Positions 40,637-50,131 of a DNA stretch of 64,000 nucleotides are shown piece by piece; position 1 is the first letter of the stretch; each line of letters starts with the position of its first letter. The stretch spans positions 1 through 64,000 of the forward strand of contig NZ_JAOQJT010000005.1 of assembly GCF_025567285.1 (NCBI RefSeq), read 5' to 3'. The notes under the pieces were generated by a model. The model was not told where the DNA came from. It saw only the letters and a program-made list of their open reading frames with translations, and made no database searches. This DNA comes from Coprococcus aceti (GTDB lineage: Bacteria > Bacillota > Clostridia > Lachnospirales > Lachnospiraceae). The translations under genes were made by a program, and so were the position numbers.

Positions 40637-41472
40637 TGGGAGTAAAAGGCAAGATCAAAAGAGCACTCATAGTGGTTATACTCGCTGTATTGGCAATCGT
40701 GACCATATTCCCGATATGGTTCCTGATCGTCAACTCATTCAAGGGACAGCAGGAGATAGTAGCATCTCCAATAGCTCTCCCGAAATCATGGAATCTGGAC
40801 TATCTGAAGAATGCAGCTGAGCAGATAAATCTCGGCAGCAGCCTGCTTCAGACAGTACTCATAACAGTTGCGGCAGTGGCACTTATCGTGGTCATATCTT
40901 CATTTGCCGCATGGGCAATTGCCAGAACAGATTCCAAGGTGGCAAATATACTCTTCATCGCATACACAGCAGCCATGCTCATACCTTTCCAGTCAGTTAT
41001 GTACCCATTGGTATCGCTGATGGACAAGCTGGGACTCAAAAACACACCGGGGCTGATCCTCATGTACGGAGGCTTTGGAATCAGTATGTCGGTTCTGCTG
41101 TACAGAGGATTCATCAAGAGTATCCCGCTGTCACTTGAGGAGGCAGCTATGCTCGATGGAGCAAATATATTCCAGATATACAGATATGTGGTCATGCCCC
41201 TCTTAAAGCCTACGACCATGACAGTTGTCATCACAAATGCAGTGTGGATATGGAACGATTACCTTCTTCCATTCCTCGTAATAGGAAATAACGACAAAAA
41301 GACGCTCACGCTGAGCTTATATTATGCAAAGAGTCTGTCAGGACAGTATGGAAATCCATGGGAGCTAATCTTCCCTGCGGTACTTCTCTGCATCATCCCT
41401 ATCGTGATCATATTCATCATACTTCAGAAGAATATCATCGAGGGAATTTCAGCCGGAGCTGTGAAAGGATAA
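40636..41472 (+). CDS. Sugar ABC transporter permease (CUT1, MalG-like)
   Basis: Partner channel subunit, 278 residues, six helices (first at ALIVVILAVLAIVTIFPIWF). EAA loop EEAAMLDGANIFQIYRYVVMPLLKP. The start ATG overlaps the preceding stop (TAATG). Followed 9 bp later by the GH13 gene, so uptake and hydrolysis are co-transcribed. Confidence 0.93.
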   Translation: MGVKGKIKRALIVVILAVLAIVTIFPIWFLIVNSFKGQQEIVASPIALPKSWNLDYLKNAAEQINLGSSLLQTVLITVAAVALIVVISSFAAWAIARTDSKVANILFIAYTAAMLIPFQSVMYPLVSLMDKLGLKNTPGLILMYGGFGISMSVLLYRGFIKSIPLSLEEAAMLDGANIFQIYRYVVMPLLKPTTMTVVITNAVWIWNDYLLPFLVIGNNDKKTLTLSLYYAKSLSGQYGNPWELIFPAVLLCIIPIVIIFIILQKNIIEGISAGAVKG

Positions 41473-41481
41473 ACATAAAAT

Positions 41482-43179
41482 ATGGACAGAAAATGGTGGA
41501 AAGAGGCGGTATTTTACCAGATATACCCTAGAAGCTTCTATGACAGCAACGGAGATGGAATAGGAGATCTGAAGGGAATAACTGAGAAATTGCCGTACCT
41601 CAAAAATCTTGGCGTGACCGCTGTGTGGATATGTCCATTCTTCAAGTCGCCTATGAAGGACAATGGATATGACATATCGGATTACTACGATGTGAATCCT
41701 GAGTTTGGAACCATAGAGGATGCGGATGAACTTATAAGATGCGCAAATGAAAATGGCATCAAGATCATCATGGACATGGTCATCAATCACACATCAGACC
41801 AGCACAGATGGTTCCAGGAGGCGTGCCGGGACAGACACAGCAAATACAGAAATTACTATATATTTAAGGACAACATAGATGGACTTGCAGATCTCAGATC
41901 CAACTTCGGTGGAAGCACATGGACACAGATTGAGGATGGCAGCTGGTATTTCCATTCATTTGCGAAGGAGCAGCCGGATCTCAACTGGGAATGTGAGGAG
42001 ATGAGACAAGAGCTCTACGACATGATGAATTGGTGGCTTGACAAGGGAGTTTCAGGATTCCGAATGGATGCCATCACATTTATCAAGAAAGACCTCTCAT
42101 TCCCGCCTATGCCGTCAGACGGCGAGGACGGCAGATGCGATGTTGGCAAATGCTGCCTCAATAGGCCGGGAATAGATGAGTTCCTTCACGAGTTAAAACT
42201 CAACACATATGGCAGAGGAGACTTTGTGACTGTCGCAGAGACTCCTGGAGTCCCAAATGAGGATTTGGACAGATATATTGGGAGAGATGGACATTTCTCC
42301 ATGATATTTGACTTTAGCTACACAGATATAGATATCAATCCGGGCGATCTCTGGCTGCACCAGAGAGACTGGACGATAGAGGAATTCAAGGACAAGCTGT
42401 TCACCAATCAGAGACTTGTGAAAAAGATCGGATGGGCAGCAAATTACCTGGAAAACCACGATCAGCCTAGAAGTATAGGCAAGTACTTCCCAGCCGGTGA
42501 TATTCCTGAATACAGAACACAGATGGCAAAGGCGCTGGGCGCGCTGTTCTTCTTCCTGAAGGGTACGCCGTTTGTATATCAGGGACAGGAACTTGGCATG
42601 ATAAACACTCATTTTGATAACATAGATGAGCTGGACGATATCAACTCCAAGGGACAGTTTGCGAGATGCATTGAAGCCGGATACAGCGAGGCAGAGGCGA
42701 TGGAATCTGTAAATATCAGGAGCCGCGACCAGTCAAGACTTCCGATGCAGTGGAACAGCGATAAGAACTTCGGATTCTCAGTGCATGAGCCATGGCTGGC
42801 ATGCAACAATCAGTGTGACCTCCAGACAGTGGAGCTTGAGAGCGCTGATAAGGATTCTGTGCTTAACTTTTATAAGGCGATGATACAGCTCAGAAATCAC
42901 TCGGAGTACACACAGACTCTCATCTACGGAGACCTGGAGGATGTGGAGACGGATAATGCAGGAATCATAGTGTACAGGCGCAAGCCGGTTCAGATTGAGT
43001 GTGTATGTGGAACTGGAGCAAATGCAGAAAGCACAGACAGATCGGTATATGTTGTTGTCAACATGACCGGTGAGGATGTGGGCTATGCAATTCCTGAGAC
43101 TGCGGATATGCTTATGGGTAATTATGCGGATTACGATGGTACGCTCAGACCTTATGAGACTGTGGTGTACGCGGTGTAG
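41482..43179 (+). CDS. GH13 alpha-glucosidase (oligo-1,6-glucosidase-like)
   Basis: Cytoplasmic glycoside hydrolase of 565 residues. Start W-W-K-E-A-V-F-Y-Q-I-Y-P-R-S-F-Y-D, then D-G-I-G-D-L-K-G. Conserved GH13 regions: MDMVINHTSDQH, nucleophile Asp in G-F-R-M-D-A-I-T-F (about residue 197), acid/base Glu in V-A-E-T-P-G (about 252), and ENHDQPR. The QPDLNWECEE text is that of exo-acting alpha-glucosidases. Likely cleaves imported isomalto- or sucrose-type oligosaccharides. The ribosome site is weak, suggesting coupling to the permease gene. Confidence 0.92.
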   Translation: MDRKWWKEAVFYQIYPRSFYDSNGDGIGDLKGITEKLPYLKNLGVTAVWICPFFKSPMKDNGYDISDYYDVNPEFGTIEDADELIRCANENGIKIIMDMVINHTSDQHRWFQEACRDRHSKYRNYYIFKDNIDGLADLRSNFGGSTWTQIEDGSWYFHSFAKEQPDLNWECEEMRQELYDMMNWWLDKGVSGFRMDAITFIKKDLSFPPMPSDGEDGRCDVGKCCLNRPGIDEFLHELKLNTYGRGDFVTVAETPGVPNEDLDRYIGRDGHFSMIFDFSYTDIDINPGDLWLHQRDWTIEEFKDKLFTNQRLVKKIGWAANYLENHDQPRSIGKYFPAGDIPEYRTQMAKALGALFFFLKGTPFVYQGQELGMINTHFDNIDELDDINSKGQFARCIEAGYSEAEAMESVNIRSRDQSRLPMQWNSDKNFGFSVHEPWLACNNQCDLQTVELESADKDSVLNFYKAMIQLRNHSEYTQTLIYGDLEDVETDNAGIIVYRRKPVQIECVCGTGANAESTDRSVYVVVNMTGEDVGYAIPETADMLMGNYADYDGTLRPYETVVYAV

Positions 43180-43193
43180 GCCGGAGCTGGCAG

Positions 43194-43264
43194 AAAAAGC
43201 CTGAATATTGGTGGAGACTGATTGAAAATTACAGTTGGTCTGGTATCAGTATTCAGGCTTTTTT
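43194..43264 (+). terminator. Long-stem terminator after the GH13 gene
   Basis: AAAAAGCCTGAATA (43194-43207) pairs with TATTCAGGCTTTTT (about 43250-43264), and the stem continues inward imperfectly to about 25 pairs. Confidence 0.85.
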
Positions 43265-43565
43265 CATTGTCTGTATACTTTTGGGATACTTTGCTCAAAT
43301 CTATAGACAAAGTGAATGGATCATTAAATGCAAGATATGTCTTAATGTTCAAAGCGTATTCACAGTTCAGAATAATCACCCAACTTAACCATTATCGGTA
43401 CCATATTTGGTCAACTTTTTTCCATATAAAATCTAATTCCCAGATATTAAAATAACTGTATTAAAAGCAGTCAGACATGAGATTTTAGAGCAGAGGGTGC
43501 GCAGTGCGCAGGCGTAACGGAGGTTGTCTGCTCAGACAAATAAATGGAGAAAAGGAGTCACACTT
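43265..43565 (+). other. Upstream region of the GH36 gene
   Basis: No gene recognised; short open frames here lack ribosome sites and family likeness. No clear promoter or GAAACATGTTTC operator was found. A GTCTG-C-TCAGAC hairpin lies near 43527, just before the start region. Confidence 0.4.
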
Positions 43566-45890
43566 ATGGGTATTATTTTTCACGAAGAAACAAAGACATT
43601 TCACCTTACAAATGGCGAGATAAGCTACATCATGACAGTGCTCCCCAATGGACATCTGGGAAATCTGTACTATGGTAAGGCGATAAGGGACAGAGAGGAT
43701 TTCTCACATCTGTTGGAGCTTGTCCAGAGACCTATGTTTCAGTATGTATATGACGATGACAGACTGTTCTCACTTGAGTCAGTGAAGCAGGAGCTCCCTG
43801 TGTACGGAACCACTGATTACAGGGCGCCGATGGTGGAAGTCCTTCAGTCAAATGGCAGCAGGATATCAGATTTTGTGTATGTATCACATGAGATAAACGC
43901 AGGCAAGCCAAAGCTTGAGGCATTGCCGGCAACATACACAGAGAATGATGACGAGGCAGAGACATTGATCGTCACATTGAAGGATTCACTCACAGGAATA
44001 AAGGCGAGAATGCTCTATACGATATGGAGCGACAGACCAGTCATAGCAAAGAGTGTGGAGTATGTAAATGAAGGCACAGAGGCGGTATATCTCACCACTG
44101 CTTACAGTATGTGCCTGGATCTCCCTGATCCTGATTATCAGTGGATGCAGCTCTCAGGCGCATGGGCAAGGGAGCGCCACATAATAACAAGGGATCTCGA
44201 GCAGGGTGTACAGTCGATAGGCAGTAATCGTGGTCATTCATCCCATGAGCACAATCCGTTCATCGTATTGAAGAGAGAGACAACGGACGAGAACCAGGGA
44301 GAGGCGATTGGAATAAGCCTTGTATACAGCGGCAATTTTAAGATACAGGCAGAGGTTGACACGAGAAATACAGCCCGCATTCTTGCCGGAATAAATCCGG
44401 ATACATTTGACTGGAAGCTCGATGCAGGTGAGCATTTCCAGACTCCTGAGGCAGTCATCGTATACTCAGATCAGGGACTCAACAAGATGAGCCAGACCTT
44501 CCACAAGCTGTATCAGAAGAGACTTGCAAGAGGCGAGTGGAGAGACAAGCCAAGGCCGATCCTCATCAACAACTGGGAGGCTACATATTTTGATTTCACC
44601 AGAGAGAAGCTCATAGCCATCGCACAGAAGGCAAAGGAGTGCGGAGTTGAGCTGTTCGTTCTTGACGATGGCTGGTATGGAGCCAGAACCACAGACCATG
44701 CAGGCCTTGGAGACTGGGTTGCAAATCCAGACAGACTTCCGGAGGGAATCACAGGAATTGCAGAGGATATAGAGAAGGTAGGATTGAAGTTCGGACTGTG
44801 GTTCGAGCCTGAGATGACAAATAAAGACTCAGACCTCTACAGAGAGCACCCAGACTGGATACTTTCAGTTCCGGGAAGACATGACTCACACGGAAGATTC
44901 CAGTATGTTCTGGATTTCTCCAGAAAAGAGGTCGTTGACAGAATATATGAGATGATGGCAAAGATACTGAGCACGGCAAAGGTGTCATATGTGAAGTGGG
45001 ATATGAACAGAAGTATCACCGAGTGCTATAGTGCGGCTCTTCCGGCTGACAGACAGGGCGAGGTGTTCCACAGATACATACTTGGTGTGTACGATTTGTA
45101 TGAGAGACTCACAAGCACATTTCCACATGTACTCTTTGAGTCATGTGCCAGCGGCGGCGGACGTTTTGATCCGGGCATTCTCTACTATGCGCCACAGGGC
45201 TGGACAAGTGATGACACGGATGCCATAGAGAGAGTCAAGATCCAGTATGGAACATCCATGTGTTACCCGATCAGCAGTATGGGAAGCCACGTTTCGGTTG
45301 TGCCAAATCATCAGACAAGACGTGAGACTCCGCTTAAGACCCGTGCAAATGCTGCATACTTCGGAACATTTGGATATGAGCTGGATCTGAACAAGCTCAC
45401 AGCCGAGGAGATAGAGGAGGTCAAGGAGCAGGTCAAGTTCATGAAGGCATACCGTGAGGTGATCCAGTACGGAACATTCTACAGGCTTGCAAGTCCATTT
45501 GACAATGAGGAGTGCGGCTGGATGGTCGTATCAGACGATAAGAAGACCGCCATCGTTGCGTGGTTCAGAACACTCTACACACCGAACAAATGCTTCACCA
45601 GAATGAAGCTCCACGGCCTTGATCCTGATGCGATATATAGCTGCAATGTGCTCGGGGGACAGGCGCTCACAGTGAGCAAGACACCGGATGGAAAGCTGAT
45701 ATATGAGAAAGTGTCAGGTGACAAAGGAGAGGATTCTGCAGTCAATGTCATCGCAGGCCCATCATGCTATGGCGATGAGCTGATGAACCTCGGACTCATC
45801 ACCAGCGACACATCGGCGGGAGAGATAGTCGGAGAGGATATGCCTTGCGGAGACTATGATTCCAGACTCTATGTGCTCAAGGCAGAGTAA
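43566..45890 (+). CDS. GH36 alpha-galactosidase
   Basis: A 774-residue cytoplasmic enzyme. N-terminal beta-supersandwich begins with F-H-L-T-N-G-E-I-S-Y. The catalytic barrel has PILINNWEATYFDF, F-V-L-D-D-G-W-Y-G-A-R, the nucleophile Asp in Y-V-K-W-D-M-N-R, and the acid/base Asp in E-S-C-A-S-G-G-G-R-F-D-P-G. These are all canonical for AgaA/RafA-type alpha-galactosidases acting on raffinose, stachyose and melibiose. The ATG at 43566 follows AAAAGGAG; the frame from 43524 has none. It stands behind a terminator, so it must have its own promoter. Confidence 0.96.
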   Translation: MGIIFHEETKTFHLTNGEISYIMTVLPNGHLGNLYYGKAIRDREDFSHLLELVQRPMFQYVYDDDRLFSLESVKQELPVYGTTDYRAPMVEVLQSNGSRISDFVYVSHEINAGKPKLEALPATYTENDDEAETLIVTLKDSLTGIKARMLYTIWSDRPVIAKSVEYVNEGTEAVYLTTAYSMCLDLPDPDYQWMQLSGAWARERHIITRDLEQGVQSIGSNRGHSSHEHNPFIVLKRETTDENQGEAIGISLVYSGNFKIQAEVDTRNTARILAGINPDTFDWKLDAGEHFQTPEAVIVYSDQGLNKMSQTFHKLYQKRLARGEWRDKPRPILINNWEATYFDFTREKLIAIAQKAKECGVELFVLDDGWYGARTTDHAGLGDWVANPDRLPEGITGIAEDIEKVGLKFGLWFEPEMTNKDSDLYREHPDWILSVPGRHDSHGRFQYVLDFSRKEVVDRIYEMMAKILSTAKVSYVKWDMNRSITECYSAALPADRQGEVFHRYILGVYDLYERLTSTFPHVLFESCASGGGRFDPGILYYAPQGWTSDDTDAIERVKIQYGTSMCYPISSMGSHVSVVPNHQTRRETPLKTRANAAYFGTFGYELDLNKLTAEEIEEVKEQVKFMKAYREVIQYGTFYRLASPFDNEECGWMVVSDDKKTAIVAWFRTLYTPNKCFTRMKLHGLDPDAIYSCNVLGGQALTVSKTPDGKLIYEKVSGDKGEDSAVNVIAGPSCYGDELMNLGLITSDTSAGEIVGEDMPCGDYDSRLYVLKAE

Positions 45891-46009
45891 GCGGGTTTGC
45901 GAAAAAATTTTCCTGCTTTTTCGGGCAGAAAAAGAAAAAAGACAGTATATCCGAGTCAAAAAACTAAGATAATAAATTCCAAATAACCGCACTCGTGGTC
46001 TATAATTGA

Positions 46010-46192
46010 AATAAGGCAGTTAAGATATGCCTGTATGGGTTATTTCTGACGACCGGCAAAGGGCATGGTACCAGAAAGGCCATAGTGGCAGGACTTCTGG
46101 GAATGCTGCCGGATGATACAAGGATTCCGGATGCCCTGGACATAGCAGACGAGCAGATGGCGCTTGAGGTGAAAAATAGACTAAAAATGTAG
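46010..46192 (+). pseudogene. Remnant of a serine dehydratase beta-chain gene
   Basis: An open frame of 60 codons without a start codon reads L-T-T-G-K-G-H-G-T-R-K-A-I-V-A-G-L-L-G-M-L-P-D-D-T-R-I-P. The TGKGHGT..A..AGLLG..PDD.RI pattern is that of the L-serine dehydratase beta domain. Only this piece survives, so the gene is broken. It fills most of the 410-bp gap between the GH36 gene and the GGDEF/EAL gene. Confidence 0.6.
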
Positions 46193-46214
46193 ATAGGAAC
46201 TATGGCATTTGTCA

Positions 46215-46266
46215 AATTGCATAAATAAGGTTTTTTTAGCCTGCAAACATGATATAATTGCATAAA
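46215..46266 (+). promoter_or_regulatory. Promoter region with 11-bp direct repeats before the GGDEF/EAL gene
   Basis: TATAAT at 46253-46258 is a likely -10 box; the -35 region (T-rich, 46230-46236) is poor. AATTGCATAAA occurs at 46215-46225 and 46256-46266, 41 bp apart, flanking and overlapping the -10, so an activator or repressor may bind both. Confidence 0.45.
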
Positions 46267-46299
46267 GAATGTTTTAAAAATGCAGTTGGGGATGATCAG

Positions 46300-49200
46300 A
46301 TGAGCAACAGGAAGAGAATATGCGTTATAACAGCACAGGTTGAAGAGAGTACACAGAATCGCTTCATGCAGGGATTTCTGAAGCAGGCATATGATATGAA
46401 TTACGATGTCTGCATATTTTCCATGTTTTTGAAGTACCAGGATTCAACAGACAGGGAGGTTGGCGATTCAAACATCTACAACCTTATTAATTTTAACCTT
46501 TTTGATGCTGTGGTATTGTGTCAGGACACCATACAGACTCCGGGAGTCGTAGAAAAGCTGGAGAAGCGCCTGCAGTCAGAATTTGCAAATGGTGTGGTAG
46601 TGGTAGTCGACAAAGAGAATAACATATTCCCAACGGTCATGATGGATCATTATACCCCTATAGTAAAACTCGTGGATCACCTTATAGAGGTTCACGGACA
46701 CAAGAATATATATTTCCTGGGCGGACTCAAAGAGCACATACACTCCAAGCAGCGACTCGCCGGTTACATAGACAGCATGAAGGCGCACAACCTGCCGGTT
46801 ACGGACGACATGATATATTATGGAACATACTGGTACGACAGCGGCGACTACATGGTGGACGAGCTTGTGAAGGATAAGGAGCATCTGCCGGATGCCATCG
46901 TATGTGCAAATGACTGTATGGCCATCGGAGTGTGCACCGCATTTGACAGATATGGAATAAGAGTTCCCGAGGACATAGCCGTGGTGGGCTATGACTCCAT
47001 AGAAGACGGAAGAAACAGTCCTGTTCCGATCACATCTGCGGACATACCGGCGGATGACTGCGGGCACTACTGTATGAAATATATAGATGCAAAGCTTAAC
47101 GGACATGACGTACCGGAATTCAAGTCCAACGTGGAGCTGTACATAGGTGGAACCTGTGGCTGTGAGGGCTGGGAACGAGAGACAGTCAGGATCAGAAGAG
47201 ACAAATGGGAGACAGACCTCTCAGAGACCGGCTTCTACTCCTGCTTCAACAACATGGCGGATGACCTTGTGGCGCAAACGAGCGTGGAGTCATTCTTCGA
47301 CACCGTGTCGGAATACGTGTACCAGATAAGACCATTTGAGAGCTTCCATCTGTGCCTGAACGACTACTGGAGAAATCCGGAGGTCATGACCGGCGATGAG
47401 GCACTTCGCCACGGTTACACAGATCATGTATACAGACTGATAAAGTGTGGCCCGGATGAAAAAGAAGAGAGACACATACGCTATGACGACGTATTCGAGT
47501 CTGCGAAGCTGTTGCCGGAGCTGTACGAGGACAGGGATTATCCTACAGCGTTCATATTTACACCATTGTTCTTCCAGGACAGAAGCTTTGGCTATGCAGT
47601 GGTGAACTACGGTGCAGAGCCGAGGGTGTACGAAGATGTATACAGATCCTGGATCAAGACGGTTGCCAGAGACATGGAGTCATTTGCAAGACATCAGGGA
47701 CTCAATGTACTTCTAAACAAGCTTGAGGCGGATCAGATAAGAGATGGTCTCACCGGAATGTACAACTTCAGAGGCTTCATGGGCAGGGCAAATGACATGA
47801 TAGTCCAGGCCGCTGAAGAGAAGTCCGAGATACTTGTGTTGGCGGTGGATCTGAAGAATACACGCCAGATAAACAGCAATTACGGAAGAACAGAGGGTGA
47901 CAGAGTCCTGAGCTATGTTGCCCAGTCGATAAATGAGATACTTACCCCATACGAGATATCCATGAGGATGGGAAATGACGAGTTCGTCATAGCCACAGTG
48001 GCAAAGAGTGGCGATATCTCAAGGGGAGAATATATAGCCGAGGAACTCAAGAAGAAGCTTGAGGCGGCAAACAGTGGCGGAAAGGACGATTACGAGCTCG
48101 GTATATATTACGGATGTAAGAAGGCTCTGGTCAAGTCATCTGCCGAGCTGGAGACCCTCATCAACGATGCGGTCAACCAGAAGAACCGCATAAAAGAACA
48201 GAACAATGCCAAGGGACGCAACAAAGCGACGATAACGAACAGGGATCTGGAGAGAGATGAGATAGTAGCTATGATACTGGACAACAACATGCTTACATAT
48301 CATTTCCAGCCTATAGTAAGTGCCCGTGACGGAAGCATATTTGCATACGAGGCACTTATGAGGATACTGGTTCCTATGAGAATGTCACCCCCTGAGCTTC
48401 TGGAGAGTGCAGAGAGACTGAACAGACTGTACGATGTGGAAAAACTCACACTGTTCAACATCGTGGAGATCGTGGCATCGAATCCTGAGATGTTCAGGGG
48501 CAAGAAGGTATTTATCAACAGCATGCCGGGGCATATGCTCAACGCACAGGACAGAAATGAATTCATTTCAAAGGTGAAGACGCTCCAGTGTGCAGGCATC
48601 GTCATAGAATTTACCGAGGGAGCAGAGCTGTCGGATGCGGAACTGAATGATCTCAAGGCATTCCTCAGAGGAAATGGCATGGAGATCGCCATAGACGACT
48701 ACGGCTCAGGCTATTCAAATGTAAACAATCTTCTCAGGTATATGCCTGAGTATGTGAAGATAGACAGAATGCTTCTGACAGGGATCGATGCAGACCCACA
48801 CAGACAGCATTTCGTCAAGGATATAATAGAATTCACCTCGACCAACGACATCAAGGCGCTGGCAGAGGGCGTTGAGACCACGAAGGAGATGAAGACCGTC
48901 ATCCAGCTCGGTGCGGATCTCATTCAGGGATACTATACCGCCCATCCGAACGCGGAGGTGGTACAGCTCATATCCCCACAGGTTGTGAATGAGATAGTTC
49001 AGTACAACCAACAGGAAGAGGTGGCTGAGAACAGCAGCATATTTGTCATGGAGCATGAGAGAAGTGCATCACTTCTGAAGCTCACATCCCGGGGAATCAG
49101 GAAGATAGTTGTGGCACAGAGAGCCGGTGGCGACAACAATGTCCGCATAGTCGGCGCACAGGGCTTCAAGTCAGATATGACACTCAAGATAAAGGATGGT

Positions 49201-50109
49201 TTCACCGGAACCATAGTGTTGCAGAATGTAAGCTTCTCGGGCGACCGTGACAAGCCTTGTATAGACTGCGGTGAGAATACGGATCTGCACATCATGCTTG
49301 AGGGTAAGAATTTCTGCAGGAATGGCGGAATAAAGATACCGGAGTCGTCCAGAGTGACATTTATCGGAGATGGGGATATAATGATCCGCGTCAACGGTAA
49401 CAGCTATTACGGAATAGGCAATGACATTCATTCAAAGCATGGAGTCATGAAGTTCAAGCAGGAGGGCGCCATTAATATAGAAACAAACGGTGTGAACGGA
49501 GTGGCAATAGGCGCCGGACTCGGAGGAGATATACGTATAGAGAAAGGACGATACGACCTGTATATCAACGGCGAGAACGGAGTTGCTATTGGAAGCATAA
49601 GCACCCCGGTGAATCTGAATCTCCTGCAGGCGGACATAGACATAACCTATGAGGCTGCAAATGGAGTCGCCATCGGCTCGATGAGCCAGCACGCAGATAT
49701 CGCGATAAAGAACACATCCATATCGCTCAGAGGATCGGGCAACAGATACGTGGCGGTCGGAACCCTGGACGGAGATGGATGCAGCGTAGATATAAGCAGA
49801 GCACATGTGGACATGAACCTTAAGGGCAATTCGTGTATAGCCATGGGATCTGACCATGGAATAGCAGACATACGCATGACGGACGCCAACTCAAGGCTGG
49901 CGGTTCAGGGCGAAGCGTGCTTCGCACTTGGAAGCAGAGACGGTACAGGCATGCTGTCCAGCAATAATGCAGATCTGAATGTGGTTGTCAGGAATTCACT
50001 GAACATAGATATATCCGCGGCAGAGCAGGACATACGTCTGGTGAATGGAAGATACATGTTCATGCTTAACAATGAAAATATAGAGCGCAAGGTAGTAGAG
50101 CGTTATTAA
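46300..50109 (+). CDS. Sugar-binding-like sensor fused to GGDEF, EAL and beta-helix domains
   Basis: A 1269-residue soluble protein without signal peptide or helix-turn-helix. Residues 1-310 are a LacI-type periplasmic-binding fold (KRICVITAQVEESTQNRFMQGF; CANDCMAIGVCTAFDRYGIRVPEDIAVVGYDS). A linker domain follows, then GGDEF (about 470-620) whose signature reads R-M-G-N-D-E-F near 558, so cyclase activity is doubtful. EAL (about 665-905) keeps Y-E-A-L-M-R, IDDYGSGYSN, K-I-D, A-E-G-V-E-T and Q-G-Y, so c-di-GMP hydrolysis is likely. The last ~340 residues repeat short N-G-V-A-I-G strand motifs, a predicted beta-helix. The ATG at 46300 is used because TTG 46258 lies in the -10 box. Confidence 0.85.
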   Translation: MSNRKRICVITAQVEESTQNRFMQGFLKQAYDMNYDVCIFSMFLKYQDSTDREVGDSNIYNLINFNLFDAVVLCQDTIQTPGVVEKLEKRLQSEFANGVVVVVDKENNIFPTVMMDHYTPIVKLVDHLIEVHGHKNIYFLGGLKEHIHSKQRLAGYIDSMKAHNLPVTDDMIYYGTYWYDSGDYMVDELVKDKEHLPDAIVCANDCMAIGVCTAFDRYGIRVPEDIAVVGYDSIEDGRNSPVPITSADIPADDCGHYCMKYIDAKLNGHDVPEFKSNVELYIGGTCGCEGWERETVRIRRDKWETDLSETGFYSCFNNMADDLVAQTSVESFFDTVSEYVYQIRPFESFHLCLNDYWRNPEVMTGDEALRHGYTDHVYRLIKCGPDEKEERHIRYDDVFESAKLLPELYEDRDYPTAFIFTPLFFQDRSFGYAVVNYGAEPRVYEDVYRSWIKTVARDMESFARHQGLNVLLNKLEADQIRDGLTGMYNFRGFMGRANDMIVQAAEEKSEILVLAVDLKNTRQINSNYGRTEGDRVLSYVAQSINEILTPYEISMRMGNDEFVIATVAKSGDISRGEYIAEELKKKLEAANSGGKDDYELGIYYGCKKALVKSSAELETLINDAVNQKNRIKEQNNAKGRNKATITNRDLERDEIVAMILDNNMLTYHFQPIVSARDGSIFAYEALMRILVPMRMSPPELLESAERLNRLYDVEKLTLFNIVEIVASNPEMFRGKKVFINSMPGHMLNAQDRNEFISKVKTLQCAGIVIEFTEGAELSDAELNDLKAFLRGNGMEIAIDDYGSGYSNVNNLLRYMPEYVKIDRMLLTGIDADPHRQHFVKDIIEFTSTNDIKALAEGVETTKEMKTVIQLGADLIQGYYTAHPNAEVVQLISPQVVNEIVQYNQQEEVAENSSIFVMEHERSASLLKLTSRGIRKIVVAQRAGGDNNVRIVGAQGFKSDMTLKIKDGFTGTIVLQNVSFSGDRDKPCIDCGENTDLHIMLEGKNFCRNGGIKIPESSRVTFIGDGDIMIRVNGNSYYGIGNDIHSKHGVMKFKQEGAINIETNGVNGVAIGAGLGGDIRIEKGRYDLYINGENGVAIGSISTPVNLNLLQADIDITYEAANGVAIGSMSQHADIAIKNTSISLRGSGNRYVAVGTLDGDGCSVDISRAHVDMNLKGNSCIAMGSDHGIADIRMTDANSRLAVQGEACFALGSRDGTGMLSSNNADLNVVVRNSLNIDISAAEQDIRLVNGRYMFMLNNENIERKVVERY

Positions 50110-50131
50110 TTCAAAGGAGTATAAAGGAATA

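Noticed and set aside
43222..43455. 77-codon frame between the GH13 and GH36 genes
   Set aside because: It begins inside a terminator stem, uses a TTG start without ribosome site, and its product resembles nothing.
45893..45924. Terminator after the GH36 gene
   Set aside because: GCGGG/CCTGC with a T run is only 5 bp with a 21-base loop; too weak to call.
46258..46299. TTG start for the GGDEF/EAL protein
   Set aside because: The TTG overlaps the -10 box TATAAT, so it would not be in the mRNA; ATG 46300 is preferred.
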